64,000 nt of DNA, from contig CM069602.1 of assembly GCA_035771175.1 (NCBI GenBank), positions 11,411,501 to 11,475,500 of the forward strand, in the 5' to 3' direction. This DNA is from Paratinospora sagittata (taxonomy: Eukaryota > Streptophyta > Magnoliopsida > Ranunculales > Menispermaceae). The notes under the pieces were generated by a model that saw only the letters and a list, made by a program, of their open reading frames with translations, was not told the DNA's origin and searched no databases. Every line of letters starts with the position of its first letter. Position 1 is the stretch's first letter. A program made the position numbers and the translations under genes. Below are positions 24,125 to 37,600 of this stretch, piece after piece.

Positions 24125-26980
24125 TATTACCAAACAGAGCCTTAAGTTTTTTGAAGACATGTGAGAAGCTTTTCAAGGTAATAGTGAGTTGTGGTGAAAC
24201 ATGTAAAACACATAATCCAACCATAAAGGACCAAACAATAAAAGGAAAGATATGGGCAATTTAATTCTGTAATCTCCAACAATAATTTGAGCTTGTCTCT
24301 TCTTTGAGTTTTAGAATAATCAAATGGAGATGATCATACCATTATATGACAAGCAGTGGATCTTCTTTCTAGTTTCCTGTTTGAACATGGCTTCCACCAA
24401 ATGCTCTATGTAAATCCATAATGCTACTTGTCTTATAATAATGCCCTCTTTTTCTTTTCTTTTTTTAACAAAAAAATATAATAAAATTATAGCTTGCAGA
24501 TGGCCATTTTCTTGGAAATTACCAATGATTTTCAAATTGAATATTAAACAGACCTCGTTACCTATTGTTTCATGTAGGTTTGCAAGACCTTGCTAATGTT
24601 GCTAAATTTAGAGAGGCATTTCTATATCTATCATTATGTGTAATATTATTAATGTTTCCTCTTTTCTCTGTATTTAAATAGTCTTTTTTGGATTCTAGTT
24701 AGTATTATTGTCATTTTATTATTTTTATCACACAACTTTAATCTTTTTTCCTTTTTAAAAATAAGTAAATGAGACTTGAAGACAAACTGCAAAGTTTGCA
24801 TAACTCGTCTTTAAATCATTGCGCTAAATATTTCTTGCATTTTAGGCTTTTTTAATTCGGTTGACATTATAAATTCAAAAAATTTATGCGTAATATCAGT
24901 GATTTAAGGTTACAAACTACCTTTGAGCTCATACTCAAACTTTTAAATTGATAATGTTAATAATAAAAAAAAAATTCTAAAAACTTGCATATAAATAATT
25001 AATTAAATCGTGATTTTAAAATTAATCATTTTGACTAATCTATTAGACATTTTACCTTTTAAATATTTGTAGCCTATTTTAAGATTTCCTATCCATATTT
25101 TTGGGGTTCAACTTGGATAAAATAAACTTATTATTGTTAACATTGATTTGAAAAAGATAGAATCACTTCATCATTGACCTCAAAAATATTGTATGTCATA
25201 CTTTTTATACTATAAACTCTTGACATTTTAATCTTTTCCCAATCAACAGGGTTGATATTTCGAAATATCTGATTTTATATTGAGTTCTTTTAATATAATT
25301 CTTCAAATTCATATTATATTCTTAAAGAATTTATAATTCGATACTATTATAAATAACTAATTTAAAATAGTCAATAATGATCACATGTTAGCCCATTAAT
25401 CTTCTTGTCTTTTGCATTGTTCATCAAATGCTTGCCGTGTAGCCTTTTTCTATGGTGATGCTGTGATACAGCAATTCTTTATAATTTATCTTTAGCTACC
25501 ACTTGTTAGCTCAACAACTTCTCTCCATTAAATTTTTATTCATTCAATTGTTTATAATTTATCTTTAGCTACTAACCATCAATATATTATATTTCATTAC
25601 TTTTTTATTTTATTTTATTTTTTATATTAATTTATATTTTATAATAATGGGAACTCAGTTGATACTTGATGTATGTATCATACTTTTTAGTTTTCACACA
25701 AGCATTAATGAGACATGAAATCCCTTCAAGTTCTATTTGGATGAACCTTTGAAAATCCACCAATTACAAACATTGCACAAGAAGAATTCATTTTATGTTC
25801 CTAATCATAAAAAAAAATGTTTTTCCTCGGAAAATATTGATAAACAAGCTTTTACACAAATGTAGTTTATAAGATTCAAAAGCAAAAAAAAAAAAAATCA
25901 TATTTAGTTTGGGTGTTTTAGAAATTATAAGTATACTTGGAAATAAAATGGGAGGTATAATTGATTAGAAAAATAGTCGAGGTAGATTTCGTTGGTTGTA
26001 TTCGTTTTCAGTAGATTAATCTGTGATACATGTAAGTTGGTATTGAGAACACCATTTGTATTACCAAAAACATAAAAAATGATGAACCCGTGTAGTGTCC
26101 AACATCTCCATACATGACTACAACACAAAAGTTTTACCTTAGGCAAAGATTTTGGCATCGTGCTGCCTCGCCTGTACTGTAAAGACAAAAGTCTACTTTG
26201 ATACTCAAACTCTGATCTCATGGAAATAAAATTCGTGTTCTTACTGCACTAAGCACTAATATGATTGGTGGTATTAAATTGTTATTATGCTAATGTATTT
26301 TTAAACCTTAAGACACGATGAGGTAAGTGGAAAACAAAAAAAGAAAAGAAAAGTAGTGAAAAGGAAACCTTCCTTCCATGCTATAATTACTAAGTATTAC
26401 TTAATTATACTTAAAAAGATGGACTAGTTGGTAAAATGCACTGGTTACTAAGTATTACTTAATTGTACTAAAAAAAAAATAAAAATACTTAAAAAAAAGC
26501 CTTTAAAGGTGGGACTAGTCGGTAAGATGACAAGTCAAGTTTGAGTCACACCAATAATCTTTGATGAGGTAAGGAACCTATCTAGAGGTATTTTACGCTT
26601 CAGTCCTGACATAAGTGCGGTAAAAATATTTTTTATATGTGACTTATGTACACAGGCATAATGTGCCCTATTTAGACAGATGTTCAACTTATCTTCGTAC
26701 CTGTTTAAAAAAAAAAGAAAAAAAGAAAAAAAGACAACTTAAAAAAAAGCAAAATATTTGGATATAATGATATCATTGAAAAAAAAAAAAAATCTGAAAG
26801 AGAGGAGGCAAAAATGTATTTCAAAAAGTGTATTTTTTTGAATTTTGAGAGGACATGTTAAGGTTTATGAAAAAGGTTTTGGGCAAAGATGGAATATGCT
26901 TCCCTCTTACCGTAAAGCAAAGAGGAGGGAGAACCAAAAACACCTGTCTTTTTGGTGTAAATCACTCTCACCAGCTCCCC
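24125..26980. other. Intergenic AT-rich spacer between PTB and RING genes
   Basis: No gene, RNA gene or well-bounded repeat could be supported. The stretch is AT-rich with many homopolymer runs (for example near 25880, 26700 and 26780). The short reading frames here have no recognisable domain and low-complexity composition. Confidence 0.5.
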
Positions 26981-26986
26981 CCAGCC

Positions 26987-27128
26987 CCTTTCCTACTTCT
27001 CCCTCTCTCCCACAAATTAGGGTTTCTCTTTTGCTATTTGATTATTATAACACAGCACCTTTCCTACTTCTCCCTCTCTCCCACAAATTAGGGTTTCTCT
27101 TTTGCTATTTGATTATTATAACACAGCA
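26987..27128 (+). repeat. Perfect 71-bp tandem duplication in RING gene leader or promoter
   Basis: A 71-bp unit, beginning CCTTTCCTACTTCTCCC and ending ATAACACAGCA, occurs at 26987-27057 and again at 27058-27128 with no differences seen. Each copy holds a CT-rich patch and TTAGGGTTT, a telo-box-like motif often found just upstream of or within plant 5' leaders. It lies about 1.5 kb before the first RING coding exon, in the expected transcription start region. Confidence 0.85.
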
Positions 27129-28621
27129 GTTCAACCTCTCTCTGTTACTCTCTTTTTTTCTGAAGGATTTGGTAATTTTCTTTATCTCAGCCCTTCTTTT
27201 TCATGAAGGTTTTTTTTTTTTTTTTTTCTGAGCCATCATAATGTGAAAGCTACACTTGTGGTTTGATGTAATTGATTCTAAGATTGGTTTTGTTATGTTT
27301 TGTATATTTTTTTGTTGAATTTTTTTGATATCGATGTCAGCTTCATCGTGTTTCTTTTTTAATTTTACATTCGAATGCGCAAAATGCTGCAATATGCTTT
27401 TGGTTTGCTTCTTGTTTGAATTTTTTTTTTTTCATCTGAGATTCTAGACGCTTTAGTGCTTTCTTGATTTCTGTCATAAAGGTTTGATCTTTCTTCGTGA
27501 ATTTCGCGTAATACTACTACTGCACCTGCACTTGTTTACCCTTTTTTCACGTTTTTCATTTCTTCATATATGGTTATAGAAATCGTCTTCTTGTTTGTGT
27601 TGGTTTTTTTATTTTATTTTATTTTTCTGTGTTTCAGCTGAAACTAAAATTTCTTTATTTGGGTACCAATAGATTCATCACTTTTGCATTTCTCTTTCTT
27701 TTGTTTTGGTTTTGGTTTTGGTTTTGGTTTTGGATTTAGGTCAATATATGAGTTTCTATTCATTATTGAAGGCACTTTGGGTGATTAGTCCATAGGAATC
27801 AGTAGCAAATCCATTAAGTTGTTAAGAAGCCTATTCATTGCCCGAATTTATCTAGCATAACATAACTACTTTTTGCTCTGAGAATGAGTTTCTGGATAAA
27901 GTATACCATCTTTGTTCTCAAATTCTTGTGTAATTGTCTTGGTGTGTTTTTTTAATGTGATTCGTTTTTTTGGACCATGTTTCTTTTCAAAATGGTTTTT
28001 CGTTTTTATGTTCATTTTATACTGTGTTCCATCGTATACTTCCGTAACATTTACGAAGTTTCACATGAATTGGTTTTAGAGTTGTTTTTTTAATTATGTG
28101 ATGATTCTAATGAGTAACTAAACGGTTTATTTATTGCTTCATGCCAGGTCTTTCCATTACTGTATGGCCTATTCAATAAGACTCGCAAGACATTCAAGAT
28201 AAATGCTGACTTATTGTCATGCTGGTAAAAGTGTCAAAATATGATCTTCAAATTGATACCATGTGAGGAAGTTTGTATTGAATGTTGAAATTGTTATTTC
28301 CACTGTTAATGGATTATTTCAGTGGGTTTTTATTTATACAAAGTATGGATTTTTGCAGATTCTTGTCTCTGTGACTTGAATTTGTTTTAACTTCTCTACC
28401 TGAAGAGAAAGCTGGTTTTAGTATTGATTGTGTGTAACATATCACTAATGTTGTATTTGGGAGATTAACCGTATGTTGTGATTTAATCCTGAAGTGTTGA
28501 AGGAGGTCAAAAGTGAAGCTACTGTTTACAGAAAGTTACATAAAACATAGCTAAAACGGGGTCGCTTTGTTGTGTGGCTGCTAGGCCACATGGTTCCCAT
28601 GCAGCCAGCAGAGAGTGGTCC
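27129..28621 (+). other. Probable 5' leader with intron(s) of the RING gene
   Basis: No coding sequence is recognised before about 28553. T-rich sequence with several acceptor-like sites (for example …TTTTTGCAG ending near 28360) suggests a 5' UTR intron downstream of the duplicated leader. A (GGTTTT)n run lies at about 27703-27732. The frame of the first coding exon is open back to a TAA at 28541 but contains no ATG before 28622. Confidence 0.45.
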
Positions 28622-31600
28622 ATGGGTCCCCATGAACCTTACTGGCGAACTAATACAAGCTTCTCACCTCCCCTATCACGGACATGGGAACATAGACTCC
28701 AGCCTGAAGAGCTGCCATATGGATCACTTAGTGGCATTCAGCTTTATGGGTCTTCTATCTCATCAAACAGTAAAGAAAGCGGGGCATCTGTGAGAAATGA
28801 CCATTTCCTGAATCATCCTGCCTCTGACGGTGCTGGTTCATATTTTAGCAGTCCATCTGACAGTTTCCAGACCCACCAATGGACTTCAACACCAACAAAA
28901 GGAGTTACCATCGATGATTATGTTTCTGGAACAATTAGAGGTACTTCATTCAACATTTCTCCTTTTATCTTGTTCCTTTTTTTTAATTCATCAACCACCA
29001 GCTGATTGTACTAGCTTTCAGATGATACTGTTCCCGCCATATCTTTTCCATTTTCTATTTGTGCTTATTGTGTTTAGAATTCGCAGTGACAAGTTGACAA
29101 CATGGTAAAATTATGATGTTAATCCCAGTCAACCTTTGCATGTTGTGAAAATCCAAGTTTCACATTTTGATGAAGGTGGAGATTGAGAAGCAGGCATAAG
29201 TTCATGCTAAGAATTCTATTAGCTCATATTGTATCTGACCAATTTCACAATTCTTTCTTAATCTTTGAGATTTCAGTATTCATGGGAAGAGTCAACTATC
29301 TATTGTAAACATTGCAAAATTCTCAGTCTGTAGCATTGAGAGACTAAGATGTGCCATTAATTCCATAATACATATCTAATATTTAAATAGGGTGGATGGT
29401 CAAGAATAACTTAGGAGAAAATATTTGAGCCTATAGTTAATATGTATGTTCTAGAGGAGAGATGTACGAATTCATTTGATCAACTAAGCAATTGAGTTTG
29501 AAAAATCCCATGTAATTGAAAGTCCCATTTTCATCAATCTCTTCTTTGAATGCATCCATTGCTTCATAAATAAAACCTGTCGGTAAATTTAGTGAATCAA
29601 ATTTTTTTTTTAATCAAATATCCTTATTTCTCTGTCCGAAGGTTTTATAGACCACGGCAGATGTGACGTTGGGTTAAAATGTTTTGTCTTTTAATGTCTT
29701 GCTACCTAGCCTCAAGTTCATTGGCTCATGCTTTCAACTCTTGTAAAATTAACATTGCCTCCAAAGGTTGCCTACTGTGCAATATGCTATTTGAAGTGAA
29801 ATAAGCAGTTGTAAATTTAGTGACAATTGGGCAAATGAGTGCTGCTTTTTTTTTTTTTTCTAATGCTAATGCGTGTTGGGACAACTTTCCAATCTTCTTG
29901 GCTTGCCTAGCTTTGGTCAATGCAAAAGGCTGCAGGGTATCCAACACTATCTTTCCTCTTCTCCTGGTTGTTAAACACAATATTAATCCCAATTTCTAGT
30001 ACATGCTCCCCTCTAACTTACCCCACAGTGCCATCTAATAGCGTTTCCAACAAACTATGGTTTTTGATTGTATTAGATACACTTTAATTGACCTCAAGAA
30101 CATTATTCTTGTGGCTTGCTACTTTAAAATTTAATCAAATGCCGACCACAAATTCCTCTCCAACCATTAGACATTATTGTGATTCTAACCTTAACCAAAA
30201 TTTTCTCATATTCTCTTAAAGTATCGTTGGTCTTCAAAATAGGGCGTATCTAATTCACGAGACTCTTGCCATTGCCATTGCGGGGTTTGGGAAGGGATGA
30301 TGTACGTAGCTTTACCTCTATATTGAAAAGGTTGTTTTTGGATTTGAACCTGTGACCTATAGGCCACAATGAAGCAACCTCAATTATTGAGCCATGACCT
30401 GCCTTTCATCTTTGATCTTCATCTTTTCAAAATTCATGTACACAAAATGTGCATGATAGTAGCTTGACCATGACCATATGCTTCTTAATTGTTGAAAATA
30501 TTAGTTAAAGATTGGGGGTACAAAAGGAAGTGGGCAGAATTGCGGCATTTGCAACATTATGGTCCATATGGCTGGAACGAAATAGTAGAGTTTTCAATAA
30601 TGCATCCAAAGAGGGGGCTCAAGTATTGGAAGAAATTAAATTTATGGCCAATACATGGGCTTTTGCTTCTTCCATGGTGAAGGGCCTGTCACTGTCGGAT
30701 TGGTCTCTTAGTTGGTCAAATTGTTTGCTTCATGTTAGGTAATGTGAGGACTAGCTGTTGGTGTTAAGTTGTTTATGTGTGTAAGATATAGTCTTATGGT
30801 TGTAATGCTTCAGCGTGATAAGCGCCACTGGTGCTTGACTTCATACATGTACGACAATTTAATAGTTAAATAATGTAATCATCTTTGTTTCTCCTCAAAA
30901 AAAGAAAATATTAGTTAAAGAAGGCTTTGGGATCTATTAAATGCAAGTGTATTGTCAAGGAAAAATCAACTATAATCTACACCTGTTCCTTAAGTTCTCT
31001 TGATTTCATCAATGTCTCTCACTCTTGCCCTTCCTAGTCTCATTATTTTCATTTGCACTCACAAGTCTAGCATTAGTCCCAACTCCATCATCATCATCAT
31101 CATCTACAAAAGGGAGAGAAGAAAAAAAAAGAAAAAAGAAAAACCAATGGTCAGTAGAGCTTCCAATACCTATAGATGGCATAAATGAGACCTTTACTAT
31201 AGTTTGGAGGAAGTCCTTTATAATCATCTCGAGACTAGATTCTACATCTTTGCTACGAAATCTTATTCAAAATATCTCGCCTATTAATAGCTTGCTCAAA
31301 ATGTTGTGAACAACGTATTTTTTCAATCCTTCTTGCTTTCTCTAGTCTTTAATTTCTTGTTTCACTTCCTTAGGCACCAGTGAACGTGCTTGCTATAATT
31401 ATCATTGGGCCTTCATCATTTTTATCTATTTGTTAATGCTATTTTCACAAATTTACATATTATGTAAATTATTTTACTTCTTTAAACTTGTATTGGATCA
31501 GCTGATCCTTCAGGGTTTAGGACTTCCACTGCCCATTGTTGGCTTATACTATTTCTCAACATCTTTAAGGTCTTGTTTGATAGCTTGGAAAATAGATTTT

Positions 31601-34600
31601 TCTTGAGAAATTGTAGTACTTTTTTTGTGTGTGAAAATGCCGTATTTTATGTGTTTGATTACACTCATTTTCTTGAGAATTCTAATTCTTACTTTTTTCT
31701 TTCTATCAAATATCTCAAAGTTTTCATTCTTAGGATGGTGGAAATATTTCTTTCCCATTAAGAAAATCTGACTTTAAGAATGTGAAGTTTCCATCTTCTC
31801 TCTTCTTGTAGACCTTTTTTCACGTAAAATGGACCAGCAATAGTGAGATTTTCTCACCTGCAGAGTTTTTTTAGAAATAATTTAGCTGGAATTCATAAGT
31901 TAATTTTCCATAGCAATTCCAATTTGGCTGGCCAAATTTCAATGGAAAGTTTGATTGACCTTGGCGTGTTATTCCCTTGAAGATGACAATTCTCAAGTCT
32001 TTCCAAGGTTTGGAATTCCAGTATAGGTATTGCTATAAAGAGGTTAATTCTTGGCCTCATTTCAGCAATTTGAAGAAGAATCCATCTTGTCTTCACTGGA
32101 GCTCCCTATCAACTTGCTTCAAATGATTGAAAATGACAAAAAGGGGAGGGTTTCCTGAAATAGTGGTCTACTTGCCTTGTCTTTCAGGCTTTTCCTCCCT
32201 TCTTGGGAGTGTGTTATGTAGAACAGGCCTAATACCTCCCTGAAAGTGCTATTTGATAATGGAGCTGGTTATACAACTAACTAGTAACTACTAACATTGT
32301 ATCTTCTAAAAAAACCTACATGAGATCAGTTACATAATCTGCTTCCTCCACGCTGCTCTAGCCTTTATCAATGGCTAAGCCTGCATTTATATTACAAGTA
32401 GTTATATATTTCATTTTTGACCTTTTTGTTCACCACTCAAAAAAGAACTCAAAAATAAATTTTAAAAGACAGTTTTAAGAGTTCTCTTTTAGAATTCTAA
32501 GAAAACAACTTTTTCTCCTCACAAATTTTTGGGATTGTGTTGAAACACTTGTTCAAGTTTTTTCGAAAACCATCCAACTGAACATTATGTTATTTAGAGG
32601 ATCTTTGATTTTAAAAACTGAAAGATAATATTGAAATTTCTACATTAACTTGCAAATGGGCCCTTAGATTGTTGGAAGTGATGGAGAATCCATCCTTAAG
32701 AACAAAAAGGAGTGTTTCATCCAAAAAAGAGATTGGGATGTTGTAAGAAAAGTTTAAAAAGTGGAAAGAAAGGATGCTAGATTATGATGCATTTGCTTCA
32801 TATTTCTTGGTGACTTGAATTGTTGGATTGGTGAATTGTAAAATTCACAACATAGATGTGAATCATAAATGTATGTCTAAAGTATCCGTATGGTTTTAAC
32901 TTTAAGGGCATTGTTGTTTCTTTAGCTACAATTCAAACCAATTCAACAAGTGATTAGGACCAATTCAATTTGATTCATTACTGATTTGGTTTGATTAAAC
33001 TAAGTCAATTACTATTCAAATTTCAAAGATATAACAATTTATGATCTCGAGTTGAAACTCTGTTGAATCAAATTGTGAATAGTATGATTCACTGATTCAA
33101 TTGTGAATTGTGTGATTCAGTGATTTTAATTGCAATTTCGATTACGTGAAATGAAGGTTTGATGCAAGCTAAAATTGTGGATTAGAAACATGCCAAAGCA
33201 CAACAACGCAATTATTAGGGGCACGGTCTACCATTGAGCTAATAGCCCGTCGTGCGTCCCAAAGAGCAACTAGGACCTATTCAATCACGTTTTCATGTTC
33301 CAATTGAAAGCAAGGTCACGTTGCGTCCTTGAACCGATAACCATCTTTCAATTAACCTAGCCTCTTCCGTTGATCCGCAACTGCCAATATATCTCGTGGT
33401 AACAAAAATGTAATGTTTTAAGGTATATCAAGATTCAGTCTTCGATTAATATTTCGTCGACCAATCCTTCGAACGAGGAGTCGTATGAGGTGAAAATCTC
33501 ATGTACGGTTCTGTAGAGTGACAATAAGGGTGACCGATATGTTCTGTCAACTTTTCCACTATCACCCCCAAAAAATCAGACTCTGCGCCAATGTTTTTTC
33601 AGGGGAGTCCATCACACAATCAACATAATTTATGAATATGTTTGATTGCGGTAATTGTGACCTCTCGAGAGAATCGATGACTGTATCTTTGATGCACGTT
33701 GCGCCACGATTTTGAATCAGAAGAGAGATTTTCGAAATGGTGGATCTATTAACTCTTTCAATAACCGTACATGAGATTTTTACCTCATACGGCTCCTCGT
33801 TCAACTCTTTCGAAGTCATTGGATTGATGCAAACAATTTGATTTCTATAGCAGCAGATCCCATGGATATATATCCAAATCAGGTTATAAGAGTACCGATC
33901 AATCCGAATAGACACGAAACAAATTAAAATAAAAAAGTGGTATTTGGGACCCTTTGTCCTATATGTGCAAATCGAAATCGGGCATATTTTTACCCGGAGT
34001 AGAGTAGCGAACCCTTTCTTCTGTATGAATCGATATTATTACATTTCAATTCATTCTCGATACCCCCAATCGTGCTACTTTGAAATCCAATTGTGTTTTT
34101 CATAGCAGTGGATTGTTGTGAGCAGAACGAATGGGGCGTGCTTTGGAAGAAGCAATCTGTTACTGAGCTGCTAGACTCTCGCCATCTAAGGTGCAACACT
34201 CCACCGCTTCGCCTAGCAGCACGACGCTTGTATTGAAGCTCCATCTACAAATGGCTAAGATTTCGCTTTTTTTATTTTTTTAGAACGAGCTTGTTTTTAT
34301 GCGAAATCATTTATGATGATCCCTCCAAACAGGCACAAGCTTATCGCCAAATGTCTGTTCTATTACGAAGATCGGGTTATGGGTTATCTTAAACTTTGCA
34401 TCATTTGTATTTGTGGTTGTACATAGTTGACTTTATTTGTCAATAATCTAGCTTGAAGCATGTAGGCTTCTCCTTGATCTAGTACCCCTTGAGATAATCC
34501 ATGTTTGAATGACATCTTTAATTGGTTAAAGTTTGTTTATTTTTATCTTTATAAAAATCTCATGAGAATGATTGGCAAAATCTCTCAGGGGCAATGCCTA

Positions 34601-37600
34601 TTTGCCTCCACCCAAAAGGTAGAATCAAGACAAGGGGGAACAACCTTTATAACAAAGTTATTGGGATCAGTCAATCATTCCATGTTCTTCAACTTTATCT
34701 CCTAAAAAGTCTCATTCCAAGCCAAATGAATACTTGACCCTGCAACCATTCTAAAACATCATAACATCCTTTAACTAGAGAGATTTAAACTAATTGGGAG
34801 GCATAGTCTACTCACCTCAATAATTTGTTCGAATATTTAATTATAACTTGGTTGTGAAATTGTTTCAATGACTCAAATGAATCTTTGAATGTTGCAATTC
34901 ATTAGTGCGGCGTTTGGATTAGCATGATAGATGTTTCAACCAATTTTGACAAGGGTCAACTGACGCATATATTTTAGTTAAGCAAAGGTAGGCACATGTC
35001 TGTTCAAGTAACTGTCTGAATGAACTTGGATGAGTGAGGTGGGCTTGACAACGACTTGGTGGGACGCTGATTTGTCAAGACCTTCTGATGCTTAAGTTAG
35101 ATAAGGTATGGAGAGAATGGGGTTGGTACAAATCCTAATTTTAGGAGCAAAACCTTTGATTATAGTATTAGGGTTGCCAAAGATGCAAAAGAAAAACAAT
35201 CCTTTTTGATTATAGTATTAGGGGTTGGCCACGTATTGCTCCTACCTATTCCCAATTGTTGGTACAAGGATGGGTGAGACATGGTCTGGTAATGGGCATT
35301 GTCATGATAACATGATGGGCGGTATGACTGGGCATGGGTGTTGCAGTGATGGTGTGCAACAATTGTTAGGTGTGGGCTCGGTAGCTGTCGGTGGTGATGT
35401 CAGAGTGTACCAAGTGTGGTCCTTTGTGTACCTCGAGCCCTGTGTCTTATGTGTGTTTGGGATATCTTGTGTGGCAATTGGGATAATTGGTTGGTTTTTA
35501 TAGCATGGTGTGATTTGTGTGTCCTATGCTTGGTAGACATTGACTTCTGTTTCCTTTTGCTTAGGCCAAAATTCTCCTAAATGATAGACTTTAATCCTCA
35601 ATTCTTTGTAGTGGTTTTGTCAAATGGCTTTCTTGGGTACGCATATTCGGTTTTTTACTTTTTAAGGGGTATGACAGTACATTGGAGAGGCAATTTTTAA
35701 GCTTTATATTTAATTATGATAAGGCAGTTGACAAGCCTAGTTCATTCTAGCTTGACATTTGGAGGGCATCTCTAGATTGAGCAATGAACCTATTGTTTGG
35801 GTTGTGGGTAGAGGAAATATGTTGGATTTTTCAAGAAGATAGGTAGTTTGTGGATGGACCATTGGCATTTGAGTTTCCCTTGGTCTTTGCATGTGAATTT
35901 TTTTGGGAGTTGTGACCATTAGAGGGTTGTGTGAAATTGGGGTATTGCAATGTAGATAGTCCGACCACCTAGTTGTAGAGGTTTAGCTCTGGTGACAAAT
36001 GCCACTTTTGTAGAAGTGCATCAATTTATATTTGATTGATGGCGCCTATTTGTTCTGAATCTAGGATGGATGTCATATTTCTAACATCCATCATGAAAGG
36101 TTGGAATGTTTATTTTCTTGGTGAGGGTAATACATGGTGGATTTTTTTCCCGTCACCTTTTTTGGGGCTTATGGCTACAATGGAATTAAATAGCATCTAA
36201 AAAGGAATTAGATGCATGGACCTAGAGCCATTTTTGAGGTTTAGTTTGTTCTTTATTTATTGTTTGAGAACAAGATGGAACTTTAGCTAGTACTAGTTAA
36301 CTTTTTATTTGTCAATGGTTAGCTTAGGGGAAATGATTTTTGTTGTGCGGAATCGTGGTAAAGGATGAAAGAAAAATAAGACAACAAATATAACGTGGTT
36401 TGGCAAATTGCCTACGTCCACGGAAGACAACAAACTTGTATTATCGGAGATTACAAAGTACACCCTTAGGTGAATCTTATAGATTGGATCTCTTAAATAG
36501 ATCTCTCAGAATAGAACTCTCTAACTCACAGGAATGAATTTTGAAGAATGAAGTTAAGCTCTATTTATAGGAGTAATCAGGGGTATTTTTGTAATTATAA
36601 ATATTAAATATAATATATATTTAATATTATAATAATAAACTTTTCGGCTTGTTTGCCACGCGGGTGGTCCCCACGTGCTTTCGGCGGGTGGTCCCCACGT
36701 GCTTTCGGCTTGTCTGCCACGCGGGTGGTCCCCACGCGTTTTCGGCTTGTCTGCCACATGGGTGGTCCGCAAACCTGCTCGGTACACTGACATGGTTGCA
36801 TATGCATTTCCAGTCACCGGAGATGATATTCCATACAATTACAAAGATGCTATTCAGAGTATGGAAAGTGATAAGTGGAAAATGGCAATGAATGAGGACA
36901 TGACATCACTCCATCAGAATCAAACTTGGAAGTTGGTTCCACTTCCGAAAGGAAAGAAACTAATTGGCTGCAAATGAGTTTTCGCTAAGAAGGAAGGCTC
37001 TCTCAGCACAGATGGTATCCGATACAAAGCCAGACTGGTAGCAAAAGGCTACGCTTAGAGGGAAGGAATTGACTACAATGAGGTATTTTCACCAGTTGTT
37101 AAGCATTCGTCAATTCGAATATTATTGGCTTTGGTTGCACAGTTTGATCTCGAGTTAGCCCAACTCGATGTCAAAACTGCTTTTCTGCATGGTAATTTGG
37201 AAGAGGAGATATATATGTCTCAACCAGATGGATTCAAAGTACCAGGAAGAGAGAATTGGGCTTGCAAGTTGAGCAAGTCACTGTATGGCCTGAAGCAGTC
37301 ACCGAGACAGTGGTACAAGCGATTTGACAGCTTCATCCAAGGGCAAAAATATACTCGGAGTCAGTTTGATCATTGTGTCTACTATCGCAAACTTCAAGAT
37401 GGTACATTTATCTACTTGCTTTTATATGTAGATGATATGTTAATCGCATCTAAAAGCAAGGTGGAGATCAACAAGCTGAAGGCTCAATTGAGCTCAGAGT
37501 TTGAAATGAAGGATCTTGGAGAGGCCAGAAAAATTCTCGGGATGAAGATAACTCGAGACAGGGCCAAAGGAAAAATTTGTTTGACTCAAACTCAGTATTT

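Noticed and set aside
26845..27231. 128-codon frame over the RING leader
   Set aside because: Low-complexity translation of the duplicated leader; ends in a poly-Phe run.
27700..27735. (GGTTTT)n telomere-like repeat
   Set aside because: Not the plant telomere unit; a short intronic microsatellite.
31893..32096. Minus-strand frame resembling a leucine-rich repeat ([11 protein letters not shown])
   Set aside because: Only one weak repeat-like stretch, no neighbouring LRRs or kinase; could be a decayed fragment but not supportable.
35225..35503. 92-codon frame, Gly/Val/Cys-rich
   Set aside because: No recognisable domain, lies in RING intron 1 and has no splice context.
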